Of a stretch of 64,000 bases of DNA, positions 17,392-27,100 are shown one piece after another. The notes under the pieces were generated by a model. The model saw only the letters and a list, made by a program, of their open reading frames with translations, did not search any database and was not told the origin of the DNA. Position numbers and translations under genes: made by a program. Source of the DNA: Adhaeribacter aquaticus DSM 16391 (lineage in GTDB: Bacteria > Bacteroidota > Bacteroidia > Cytophagales > Hymenobacteraceae); the NCBI RefSeq assembly GCF_000473365.1, contig NZ_AXBK01000002.1, positions 1 through 64,000 on the forward strand. Direction: 5' to 3'. The first letter of the stretch is position 1; the number at the start of each line of letters is the position of its first letter.

Positions 17392-19851
17392 TTAAAACGG
17401 AATGATAACCTTAACACTCATATTCCGCCCCATATTATAAATACCTAAGCGGCCATTCGGCGAATGCTGATAATATTCAAAATATCGTAGCCGGTTTAAA
17501 TGCGATTGATAGGCTTTATCAAAAACATTATTTACCTGAAAAAAAAGTTGTGCCAACGTTCTGCCCGATGATTGTTTAATATTGCTGCCAAAGCCTACGT
17601 TTATTAAGTTGTATGCTTTAGAAGGCTTTTCGGTATTGTCTACCGCGTAAATATTTTCTTGTTTGGAGTAAGCATTTAATTCCGCACGGGCATATAAGCC
17701 AGTGAAGGAACCAAGGGTTTTGCGTAAAGTGGCTCTGACTTCGGACCGGACCTGTAAAGGCAAAATAAAGGGCAAATACCTGGCGGCATCACCATATTGC
17801 TCAATTAATTTATCATTCTTATTTAACCCTTTCACGTAGGAAATACTATTGTTAAAAGTAAGCCATTTTATTACTTCCGGATGTAGGTTTACTGTTGCTT
17901 CCCCGCCATATAGCTGGGCTTTAGATTGCTGATATTTATAAAATAAGTTACCTTCACTATCTAACACCGGCTGCCCTTGCTCATTTGTTTCGCGGGCTTG
18001 AAAAATATAATTGGTAATCCTGTTATCGAATAACTCCAGACTAACATCCATATTTTTCAGATAACCCAGGAAGCTGATATCCTTCTGGAAATTGAATTCA
18101 GGCACGAAATCCCGGTTTCCCTGGTAGCGAATGTGTGCGCCGGGGTCCAGGCCGTTGGCTCCTACTTCATTTATATTCGGCGACCGGTAACCACGGGCAA
18201 AATTTGCCTTTACTAATACCCGTTCGCTCAGGCTATAAGTTCCCCCAATACTCCCGGAAATGCCGTGGTACCGATGGCTAAATTCCGCAAACTGGTTGTA
18301 AGCGCCTGGGGTAGCTGCTTCTACCCTACGACCTAAATTACTGGAATTAGTACTGGTGAAAAAATCATTCCAGGCTAACTTCCGGGTATCGTAACGGATT
18401 CCACCGGAAATATCAACTTTTCCAAAATTCTTCTTTGTAAAAATAAAGGCTCCCACATCAAACAGGTTGTAGTCCGGAATAGGAAAGTTGAGTGCATCTT
18501 TATTTTTATTCTCTTGGTACATACCGTTAACGCCCACTGATGTTTCAAAGGCATTCCAGGCTGGTAAATTGTACCGGAAATCGTAGTTCACAGTATTTAA
18601 CACCAGGAACAAAGCGGCCTGCCCGGTGTTAACCGGCGATAAAAATTCCCGGCGGTTACTTTGCTGAAAACCTAACGTAGCATTAATATTTCCTTCCCCG
18701 ATAATATACTGGTTATGGGAATAAAACCGGTAATGCTTGATAGATTGATGTAAATCATCGATTTGATAAGATTTTAACCGGCTTTCCGGTACTATTGGCC
18801 GGTTTTTAATATCATCGCGGGCATCATCAAAAATGGGGTAAGTAAACTTGCGGCTTAACGAATCGCGGCTGCCGTCCGGAATCTCCTGTTGGTTGTTGTA
18901 ATAAGTAGTAGACAGTTGCGAAAAACCCCAAGACTTATCTACCCGAACCGTACCGGATAAATTGTATTCGCGGAAACCAGAGCCATACACATACCCATCT
19001 ATTTTATTCCGGTAATCGTGGGCTCTTTTCTGCGAACCCCGGACGGAATACCGCCAGCCATTTTTAGAATAAGAGGTACCCAGAGAACTAGCAAACAGCC
19101 CGTTATTACTTTGATAATCCAGTAGTAAATCACCTTTAGGCACGCCATCAACGCCTTTGGGTACTGCCGGAATCATATTGATAACGCCGGCTAATGCATC
19201 GGAGCCATAAGTTAAACTAGCAGGCCCCTTTACTACTTCTGCCTTTTCAATTCCGTACTGGTCAACTTCAGTGCCGTGTTCATCTCCCCATTGCTGCCCC
19301 TCCTGCCGAACACCGTCGTACATATTTAAAACCCGGTTATAGCCTAAACCCCGGATAAAGGGTTTTGAAATATTGGGTCCAGTACTGGTAGCACTTACGC
19401 CGGGTACCCCTTTCACAATGGCATCAATTATATTGCTGTTAATATTAATATCTATTTCTTTCTTGGAAATAGTAGCAATGGGAATAGGACTTCTTTTTAC
19501 TTCGGTCGCGCGTGTTACCCCGGTTACTACCACTTCATTCAGTTTAGAAGTAGTTTCGGAAAGCGTAATATTTAAGGTAACAGTTGCCCCGGCAGAAATG
19601 GTAACGGGAATTTTTAAATTCTGAAAACCTACACTGGAGGCTCCTAATTCATAGGTGCCCGGAGGAACATTCTTAATTTCAAATAAACCTATATCGCTGG
19701 AAGTACCCCCCAGTTGAGTACCGATAATTCCAATGGAGGCATAAGGCAGCGGTTCGCCATTAGCAGAAATCTTCCCTTTTACAGAGCCGCTTTGAGCAAA
19801 ACACGAAAACAAAGGAAATATAAGTAAGGATAAAGTAAATATTTTATTCAT
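17392..19851 (-). CDS. TonB-dependent outer-membrane receptor, CarboxypepD-plug-barrel
   Basis: An 819-residue receptor with a signal peptide (about 1-20), a CarboxypepD_reg-like domain (23-105, GSVKGKISANGEPLPYASIGI), a plug domain (about 110-240, with VKGPASLTYGSDALAGVINM) and a beta-barrel ending in VKVIIPF with a terminal aromatic. No SusD partner is next to it, so it is unlikely to be a glycan receptor. It lies downstream of the metal efflux genes but is separated from them by a terminator, so it is a separate unit, probably for a metal chelate. Confidence 0.88.
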   Translation of the reverse strand: MNKIFTLSLLIFPLFSCFAQSGSVKGKISANGEPLPYASIGIIGTQLGGTSSDIGLFEIKNVPPGTYELGASSVGFQNLKIPVTISAGATVTLNITLSETTSKLNEVVVTGVTRATEVKRSPIPIATISKKEIDININSNIIDAIVKGVPGVSATSTGPNISKPFIRGLGYNRVLNMYDGVRQEGQQWGDEHGTEVDQYGIEKAEVVKGPASLTYGSDALAGVINMIPAVPKGVDGVPKGDLLLDYQSNNGLFASSLGTSYSKNGWRYSVRGSQKRAHDYRNKIDGYVYGSGFREYNLSGTVRVDKSWGFSQLSTTYYNNQQEIPDGSRDSLSRKFTYPIFDDARDDIKNRPIVPESRLKSYQIDDLHQSIKHYRFYSHNQYIIGEGNINATLGFQQSNRREFLSPVNTGQAALFLVLNTVNYDFRYNLPAWNAFETSVGVNGMYQENKNKDALNFPIPDYNLFDVGAFIFTKKNFGKVDISGGIRYDTRKLAWNDFFTSTNSSNLGRRVEAATPGAYNQFAEFSHRYHGISGSIGGTYSLSERVLVKANFARGYRSPNINEVGANGLDPGAHIRYQGNRDFVPEFNFQKDISFLGYLKNMDVSLELFDNRITNYIFQARETNEQGQPVLDSEGNLFYKYQQSKAQLYGGEATVNLHPEVIKWLTFNNSISYVKGLNKNDKLIEQYGDAARYLPFILPLQVRSEVRATLRKTLGSFTGLYARAELNAYSKQENIYAVDNTEKPSKAYNLINVGFGSNIKQSSGRTLAQLFFQVNNVFDKAYQSHLNRLRYFEYYQHSPNGRLGIYNMGRNMSVKVIIPF

Positions 19852-19980
19852 ACACAGGAGGTTAAACCACCTCTTTTAATTATTAAGCAAACCTAAACAA
19901 TTTAAACATATTACTTGAAATTATTTTTTAGGTTACTCTAAATTTGTAATAATATTAATTTGTTTAACCCATTTTTAAAC

Positions 19981-20012
19981 AAAAAAGCCCTTCACAATAT
20001 GTAAAAGGCTTT
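19981..20012 (-). terminator. intrinsic terminator after the P-type ATPase gene
   Basis: Read on the minus strand, AAAGCC...GGCTTT arms (with extra A/T pairs) around a 17-base interior are followed at once by a run of T. It lies 24 bases after the ATPase stop and should end the metal efflux transcript. Confidence 0.7.
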
Positions 20013-20035
20013 ATTATTAAATTAAAATAAACTGA

Positions 20036-22021
20036 TTAAAATTTCATGCGCTGAATTCGGACCGCATTTAATATCGCTAAAAACGCTACTCCTACATCGG
20101 CAAAAACAGCCTCCCACATAGAAGCAACTCCAAAAGCTCCGAAAGCCAGCACTAACGCTTTTACTCCGAAAGCCAAGCCAATATTCTGCCATACTACCCG
20201 ATTCGTACTTTTACCGATGTTAATGGCCGTAGCAATTTTAGAAGGCTGGTCGTTTTGAATCACCACATCGGCAGTTTCAATAGCGGCATCCGAACCCAAG
20301 CCTCCCATGGCAATGCCTACGTCAGCCAGCGCAATAACCGGGGCATCATTGATACCATCGCCCACGAAAGCAATATTTTTACCTACCTTTTTCAAGGCTT
20401 CTACCTTGCTTACTTTATCTTCCGGAAGTAACCCGCCAAAAGCCTGGTCGATGTTTAAGGATTGGGCCACCTTCTGCACAATAGAATCTTTATCCCCGGA
20501 AAGCATAACAATGGTCTTAATACCCAAAGACCGTAATTGCTCGATGGAGGCTTTAGCATCTTCTTTAATTTTATCGGCAATGGTGATGTAACCGGTATAT
20601 TGGTTATTGATGGCCACGAGCACAATACTTTCCACAATGGCATCTATTTCAGCCGGATAGGCTACGTTGAATTTCTTTAATAATTTCCCGTTGCCGACTA
20701 ACAGCATTTTATCATCTACTTTACCTTTTAAGCCGTGGCCGGATATTTCTTCTACCTCCGAAATGTTTTTCTTTTGGTAGCTGTTACCAGCATGCGCTAC
20801 AACCGCTAAGGCAATCGGGTGGGTAGATTTACTTTCCAGGGCTGCGGTAAGATTCAGGAACTCGGTTTTATCTAAGCCATTAACCTGAACTTCCTGCACT
20901 TGGAAAACGCCTTCGGTTAGGGTGCCTGTTTTATCCATTACCACAGTATCTATCTTAGTCATTAAATCCAGGTAATTGGAGCCTTTAAACAAGATGCCGT
21001 TTTTAGATGCAGCGCCAATTCCGCCAAAATATCCCAACGGAATCGAGATTACCAAGGCGCAGGGGCAGGAAATTACCAGGAAGATTAAGGCCCGGTAAAG
21101 CCAGTCATTAAAAACATAATCAGAAACAAAGAAATAAGGTATAATAGTGAGACCAATGGCCAGAAATACTACCACCGGGGTATAAACTTTAGCAAAGCGG
21201 GTAATAAATTGCTGGGTTTTAGCTTTTTGGCTACTGGCTTTTTCTACTAACTCCAAAATCTTGGATAGAGCGCTGTTCTCGTAAGTTGAGGTAACTTTTA
21301 ACTGAATTACCTGGTCCAGGTTAATCATCCCGGCCAAAACTTTTTCACCTTTACTTTTAGTATCTGGTTTTGATTCGCCGGTGAGCGCTGCGGTGTTAAA
21401 CGAGGACTGTTCGGTAAGTAATTCGCCGTCTAAGGCAACTTTCTCGCCGGGTTTAATTTCAATGATATCGTCTAGTTTTACTTCTTTCGGATTTACCGGC
21501 GTAACTTGACCTCCCTGCACCAAGCCGACAATTTCCGGCCGGTTATCAATCAAGGCTTTTATTGATTTACGCGACCGGGCGACCGCTGCTTCCTGGAAAT
21601 GCTCGCCAATTACATAAAACAACATCACCGCTACTCCCTCGGCATATTCGCCAATATAAAACGCGCCGATGGTGGCCAAACCCATTAAAAAGAACTCATT
21701 AAAGATTTCGCCCTTCGCTATGTTTTTAACCGCATGGAGTAATACTTTGCCCCCTACTAATAAATATGCTACGCCAAAAACAGCTATCCTGATATACCCG
21801 GTAAACCAGTCAACTTTAAAATAGTCCAATCCAATGCCCGTAAGCAGCAAAACCAGACTTATAATAGTCGGAATATAAGAGCTGCTGCCGTGGTCTTCGT
21901 GTTCCGGCTCCGGTGAAAGGGAAATGGCTTTGGTAGGCCCTGGCTGCTCCGCCGTCCGGGGAGAAGTTATTTCCATGGGTTGTAAAGGCGCACTTGGCGT
22001 TTTATCGTTAGTTGGGGTCAT
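20036..22021 (-). CDS. heavy-metal P1B-type ATPase (Zn/Cd/Co class)
   Basis: A 661-residue metal-pumping ATPase. Features in order: a 50-residue low-complexity N terminus with no HMA/CXXC domain, paired membrane segments, the transport motif SCPCALV near 319, the phosphorylation motif DKTGTLTEG near 362, the His-Pro element STHPIAL near 400, GDGINDAP near 556 and a last membrane pair. Lack of an N-terminal metal-binding domain is common in the Bacteroidota members. It would export Zn2+, Cd2+ or Pb2+ to the periplasm, where the CzcCBA-like pump takes over. DUF3703 precedes it by 10 bases. Confidence 0.9.
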   Translation of the reverse strand: MTPTNDKTPSAPLQPMEITSPRTAEQPGPTKAISLSPEPEHEDHGSSSYIPTIISLVLLLTGIGLDYFKVDWFTGYIRIAVFGVAYLLVGGKVLLHAVKNIAKGEIFNEFFLMGLATIGAFYIGEYAEGVAVMLFYVIGEHFQEAAVARSRKSIKALIDNRPEIVGLVQGGQVTPVNPKEVKLDDIIEIKPGEKVALDGELLTEQSSFNTAALTGESKPDTKSKGEKVLAGMINLDQVIQLKVTSTYENSALSKILELVEKASSQKAKTQQFITRFAKVYTPVVVFLAIGLTIIPYFFVSDYVFNDWLYRALIFLVISCPCALVISIPLGYFGGIGAASKNGILFKGSNYLDLMTKIDTVVMDKTGTLTEGVFQVQEVQVNGLDKTEFLNLTAALESKSTHPIALAVVAHAGNSYQKKNISEVEEISGHGLKGKVDDKMLLVGNGKLLKKFNVAYPAEIDAIVESIVLVAINNQYTGYITIADKIKEDAKASIEQLRSLGIKTIVMLSGDKDSIVQKVAQSLNIDQAFGGLLPEDKVSKVEALKKVGKNIAFVGDGINDAPVIALADVGIAMGGLGSDAAIETADVVIQNDQPSKIATAINIGKSTNRVVWQNIGLAFGVKALVLAFGAFGVASMWEAVFADVGVAFLAILNAVRIQRMKF

Positions 22022-22031
22022 TATTTTTAAT

Positions 22032-22403
22032 TTAATTACTAGAAGCTTGTCTGATTATTTGTTGCAAATCATTCGGGATTGGCATGGGTTTCCAAGGCCT
22101 TACATTGGCTCCACCGGTGTTCCCGACAGGTATGGTTCCGGCCCAGGATTTTACGCCTCCAACGAGCAACCGGGGTATTTGCCCGAATATTTCTTTTATA
22201 TTCCGGGTTTTAATACCAAATAGAAGCATTTCAAAATGGACTGCAGAATGTTCCCTAGGATAGGGCTGGCCTAAAATATGAGCCCGCTCCAAATACGGCC
22301 AGGCCTGCATAAAATCACCTTTTAATAAATTTTCCTGGTATTTACTCAATTCATGCTGGTAGAAGGGTACCAACTTTTCCGGCATTTCCCAATTGAATTT
22401 CAT
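22032..22403 (-). CDS. DUF3703 family protein
   Basis: A 123-residue soluble protein with FYQHELSKYQENLLKGDFMQAWPYLERAHILGQPYPREHSAVHFEML and GNTGGANVRPWKPMPIP, which match DUF3703. The family recurs in heavy-metal resistance operons next to P1B ATPases and Fur/MerR regulators; its biochemical role is unknown. It lies between the Fur-family gene and the ATPase, and a TGCAA-N5-TTGCA palindrome just upstream could let the regulator control this part of the operon separately. Confidence 0.8.
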   Translation of the reverse strand: MKFNWEMPEKLVPFYQHELSKYQENLLKGDFMQAWPYLERAHILGQPYPREHSAVHFEMLLFGIKTRNIKEIFGQIPRLLVGGVKSWAGTIPVGNTGGANVRPWKPMPIPNDLQQIIRQASSN

Positions 22404-22445
22404 AGTATCTATTTTATTCTAAGACAAAGATAAATCCGGATAACC

Positions 22446-22460
22446 TGCAACTGCATTGCA
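22446..22460. promoter_or_regulatory. likely Fur/Zur-family operator, internal site
   Basis: TGCAACTGCATTGCA is an inverted repeat (TGCAA-N5-TTGCA) between the Fur-family gene and DUF3703. Together with the following T it aligns with the palindrome at 29026-29044 (shared pattern TGCAAYTGSATTGCAT), supporting a common regulator. Confidence 0.55.
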
Positions 22461-22462
22461 TA

Positions 22463-22879
22463 TTACCTGGTGCATTTACTGCAAATCCCTTTCACCATCA
22501 GATTGACTTCCTCTGTTTTAAAGTTTTCCGGTAAAGCAATTTCCGGAATGTGGGACTTGGGAAGGCAAAAGGTTTCGCGGCACTGGTTACAAAAGAAATG
22601 GACGTGTAAATCGTGGTGTTCTTCAGTTGAACAATCATCCGGACACAGGGCATATTTTACCGAACCACTGCCGTCATCTATACTATGAACTAATCCTTTT
22701 TCCTCAAAGGTTTTCAAAGTCCGGTAAAGTGTAATCCGGTCCGAACGCATAAAATAGGTTTCCAGATTATTCAGTGAAACGGCAGCGGTTTGGTTAAGTA
22801 AATAATCCAATACCAATAACCGCATGGCCGTGGGCCGGATATTTTTCTGGGTTAGGGTTGTATCTAAATCTGGTCGCAT
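22463..22879 (-). CDS. Fur family metal-responsive repressor (Zur/Mur-like)
   Basis: A regulator of about 138 residues (start at 22879, which avoids overlap with the upstream CzcB gene; an ATG at 22909 is also open). The N-terminal winged helix has RPTAMRLLVLDYLLNQ and LYRTLKTFEEKGLVHSIDD; the metal-binding half has EEHHDLHVHFFCNQCRETFCLP and a terminal CSKC, so both structural Cys pairs are present. It sits inside the efflux operon, and two TGCAA...ATTGCAT palindromes suggest it represses that operon and responds to Zn or a similar ion. Confidence 0.87.
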   Translation of the reverse strand: MRPDLDTTLTQKNIRPTAMRLLVLDYLLNQTAAVSLNNLETYFMRSDRITLYRTLKTFEEKGLVHSIDDGSGSVKYALCPDDCSTEEHHDLHVHFFCNQCRETFCLPKSHIPEIALPENFKTEEVNLMVKGICSKCTR

Positions 22880-22889
22880 TTTTATATAA

Positions 22890-24122
22890 TTAATGACCGT
22901 GGCCCTCACCTTCTTCTTCGGTATTCTTCATCTTGGCCAGTAAGGAATAAGCACCTTTCACCGCAATTTGCTCCTGAATATTAGCCGGTTCAATTATTTC
23001 CGTGTAACCGCTTTCGGTTACCCCTTTGCGTACCTCCATCATTTCAAAATCGCGCATTTTTTCGCCGGCTTCGGTACGCTCTCCTTTGTAAACAAAGATG
23101 TAATCCTTCCCCTCGGATTGTACGATTGCTTCCTGCGGTAAAGCCGGTACTGTATTCAGATTCAGCTCAATAAATGCCTTCACGTACATACCAGGGATTA
23201 GCTGTTCTTCTTCCCGGTCTAAATGGGCATGAACCCGCACGGTACGCTCGGCACTAATTTCCCGACCGATTAAATGCAGCGTGGCCATCCGCTCCCGGCC
23301 AGATTCATTGGGCAAGGTGAAGCGCACTTTCTGGCCAACTTTTAACTTGGTTATATCTTTTTCAAATACCGTCAGCTCCACGTGTAAGTGGTCCGTATCG
23401 ACTATTTTAAACATCACATCCGTGGGCGTTACATAACTACCCCGGTTGGTATTTACTTCGGTTACATACCCATTTATAGGCGAATACACCGGCAACGTCC
23501 GGGTTATTCTATTCGCCTGCACCCGGCTAGGTGAAAGCCCAATATGCGCCAGTTGTTGTTTCAGGCCATTTACCCGGCTTTGCATCGCTTTGTATTGCGC
23601 CGTTACCTGCTGTAAGTTTTTGAGCGGCCCTACCTGCTCCCTGGCTAATTCCTTCTGGCGTTCATATTCCAACGCCAGAAACTCTAACTGGCTTTTGCTT
23701 TCCAGGTAGTCCTGCTGAATGGATATAAATTCCGGGTTTTCAACCATAGCGACCAATTGACCCTTTTTAACCCGCATCCCCTGGAGTAAATCCGTGCTTT
23801 TCACAAACCCGCCTAAAGGGGCACTCACCGATACCAGGTTTTGCGGCGGTACATCGAGTAAGCCATTTACTGCAATAACACTGCTTAGATTTTTAGAAGT
23901 AATATTACCCAGCTCCACTTTGCCAATGACAAATTGCTCCGAAGTCAGTTCTACCGCGGTTTCGCTTTCTTCGTGTGCTTCTTCCTGGCCTTCTTTATGT
24001 TCACCTTCTTTTTCAGAATGCTCCCCGGCTTCCGGTTTTTCTTTTTTACTTTCTGTGTTTTTATCGTTGCAGGCAACCGCTAGAAAAACACTAATAAGTA
24101 GGATATATATTTTAGATTTCAT
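22890..24122 (-). CDS. czcB: RND efflux periplasmic adaptor lipoprotein (CzcB/CusB-like)
   Basis: A 410-residue membrane-fusion protein with a lipobox (VFLAVAC, Cys near 18), then a Glu/His/Lys-rich segment (about 28-60) that may trap metal, a lipoyl-like hairpin and coiled coil (about 70-220) and beta-barrel domains with LPVYSPINGYVTEVNTNRGSYV. The C terminus ends in GEGHGH. It links the inner-membrane RND pump to the outer-membrane channel. It lies 24 bases downstream of the pump-channel fusion gene, in the classic order for Bacteroidota. Confidence 0.88.
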   Translation of the reverse strand: MKSKIYILLISVFLAVACNDKNTESKKEKPEAGEHSEKEGEHKEGQEEAHEESETAVELTSEQFVIGKVELGNITSKNLSSVIAVNGLLDVPPQNLVSVSAPLGGFVKSTDLLQGMRVKKGQLVAMVENPEFISIQQDYLESKSQLEFLALEYERQKELAREQVGPLKNLQQVTAQYKAMQSRVNGLKQQLAHIGLSPSRVQANRITRTLPVYSPINGYVTEVNTNRGSYVTPTDVMFKIVDTDHLHVELTVFEKDITKLKVGQKVRFTLPNESGRERMATLHLIGREISAERTVRVHAHLDREEEQLIPGMYVKAFIELNLNTVPALPQEAIVQSEGKDYIFVYKGERTEAGEKMRDFEMMEVRKGVTESGYTEIIEPANIQEQIAVKGAYSLLAKMKNTEEEGEGHGH

Positions 24123-24146
24123 TTTCTTAATGATTGATGTATAAAC

Positions 24147-27100
24147 TTATTGACCGGAAATAAACTCCAGGTTAATGGCCGCTTCATTGTATTGCTGCAA
24201 CGCTTCTAAATGATTTTCTTTAATGGCCAATGCCCGGTTCAGGCTTTGTACATATTCCTGGTAATCAATCACCCCGTTTTTAAAGCCTTTCTCGGCGTGG
24301 TCAATAATTAAATTGGCCAGAGGCAAACCGGTTTGTTCGTAATAAGCCAAGTTCAATTCCTGTTTATTTAACCGTTGTGCTGCTAATTTTAGCTGCGTAC
24401 TAAACTGCGTTTGCTGAAACCGGTAATTGGCATCTGCTAATTTCTCCTGGTATTGCGCGGCCTTGATGCGGGCCGAACTGGCCTTATACCAAATGGGAAT
24501 AGCAACTCCCACCTGCACCCCGGTAAAGCGGTCGCCGCCGGTAAAATTCTGCTCCACACCGTTTACATTCTGCAAGCCAATAATAGACTGGTTAAAATAG
24601 CCCAGGTTAAAATCCGGGAGCAACCTGGATTTTTCTAACCTGGTTTGCCATTGTGCTACTTCTTTTTGTTGCTGAAAAATAGCTAGCTGCGGCTGGCCGG
24701 CCAGTACCGCAGTATCCGGCACATTTACTGGCATCCGGTATAATGGGGTATTTGCAATTGTAACCGGCGTTGTGCTTTGTAAAAGGCTTTGCAATTGGGT
24801 CGTATAAATTTGCCTCTCGGCCTGGGTTTGCGCGATGGCGTTTCTTACTTCCACCTGCTGCGCCTGCGCGGTGGCTTTTTCCAGTAAACCGGTTTCCCCG
24901 GTGCGTAACCGGATAGTGCTGGCTCGAAGGAAACTGCTGTATAAGCTATCCTGGTACTGCAAAAGCCGCAATTTTGCCTGGAGGTAAATTAATTCCTGGT
25001 AAGCATTTTTCACTTCCCGAACTAACTCACGCTGCCGGATGGATAAATTTAATTCACTTCCCCGGATAGTTGCTTTTGCTAACCGGGCCTGGTTCGTATA
25101 AACCGAAGGGAAAGCAAATGACTGGCTGATTGTAAAATTATTATCCCGGTTTACCGAGTTAATTTGCCCGTAGACAAGCTCAATATTGGTTTTACTTAAA
25201 TCAAGAGCTGCGCCCTGCAAACTTTTATTCGCAGAAATCTGGTAATTGGCCGCCTGGATGCTGCTGTTTTGATTTAAAGCTTGCTCGATGGCCTGCGGCA
25301 ACGTCAGCGGAGATCCGGAGGATTGCGCTTTAACTTTATCCGGCACTAATAATCCTATTCCGATTAATAAGCATATAACAGAAGCTGCTCCCAGACCAGA
25401 AATATTATCAGGATGGTTATTAGCCTTTTTTTCTAAAAATCGCTCTAATAAAATATACAGAATGGGCAAAACCACTAAGGTTAATAAGGTAGCGGAAACC
25501 AGTCCTCCGATTACTACGGTGGCTAATGGCTTTTGAACCTCTGCCCCCGCGGTATTGGAAAGAGCCATTGGTAAAAATCCTAAAGAAGCTACCAACGCCG
25601 TCATAATTACCGGGCGCAAACGAACTTCGGTACCCACCAGCACCCGCTGTTTTAAATCTGTCATACCTTCGCTTTTAAGTTGATTAAAATAACTAATGAG
25701 TACAATGCCGTTTAACACGGCTACACCAAATAAGGCAATAAATCCTACTCCAGCCGAGATACTAAACGGCATCCCGCGTAGCCACAAAGCCAGAATGCCA
25801 CCAATTGCAGAAAGCGGAATGGCCGTAAAAATCAGAATACTCTGGGCTATGGATTTGAAGGTAAAAAACAGCAATAAAAAGATAAGCAGTAACGCCACCG
25901 GTACTGCAACCGAAAGGCGCTCTTTTGCTTTTTGTAAATTTTCAAATTGGCCACCGTACGTTACATAGTAGCCAGTAGGCAACTTTATCTTACCTTCTAC
26001 TTTTTCCTGCAGTTCCGCTACAATGCTTTCTACATCCCGGCCCCTAACGTTAAAACCTATAGTAATTCGGCGTTTGGCATCGTCTCTTTGAATTTGGCTC
26101 GGACCGGTTTTAAAGGCTACCTGAGCTACTTGCTCTAACGGCACCTGGTCGCCGTGGGGCGTGGTTACGTATAAACCTTGCACATCTTCCAGGCTTTGGC
26201 GGTTCGCAGATGCCAGGCGTACTACTACCTCAAATCGGCGCTCGCCTTCGTAAATTACCCCAGCCGATTGCCCGGCAAAACCGGTTTGAATAGCCCGGTT
26301 TACGTCTTCAATGTTTAAACCAAACTGGGCAATTTTATCCCGGTCAAACGTGATAACGATTTGCGGCAAGCCGGTAATCTGCTCTACATACAAATCCGCA
26401 GCTCCTTCCACTGTTGAAACTATTTTACCAATTTTACCCGCCTGTTCGCTTAAAATATCTAAATCTTCGCCGTATATTTTTAAAACCACATCCTGCCGGG
26501 CGCCGCTCATTAATTCGTTAAAGCGCATCTGAATAGGTTGCTGAAAACCAAAAGTAACGCCCGGAATTGCTTCCAAAGCTTCCGCCATTTTATCCGCTAG
26601 TTCTTCGGAATCATCAGCTTTTGTCCATTCGTCTTTATCTGTTAGAATAATCATTAAGTCGCAGGCTTCCACCGGCATGGGGTCGGTAGGTATTTCCCCC
26701 GAACCGATTTTGGCCACTACCTGGCTTACTTCATCCGGAAATTTCCTTAAGAGAATTTCGGAGGCCTGACCGGCAGCTTCGATGGTTTGCGTAATCGAAC
26801 TACCGCTCATTACCCTGGTTTCCACCGCAAAATCACCTTCGGATAGAGAAGGTATAAATTCGCCGCCCATACGCGTAAAAAGTAACAGGCTGCCTAAAAA
26901 CAACAATAAGGAAGAAATTAAAACCACTGCTTTACGCCGGATGGCAAACGCAATCATCGGTACATATACCCGGTGAAAGAATCCCATTATCCGGTCGGCA
27001 ATGGTTTTCCGATGGTCTATTTTTTTACTAAGAAAGAGTGCCGAAACCATGGGTACATAGGTAAGGGAAAGAATGAATGCCCCCAGAATTGCAAAGGCTA

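Noticed and set aside
17392-19851. TonB receptor as a SusC-type glycan importer
   Set aside because: No SusD-like gene follows, and it lies in a metal-resistance setting.
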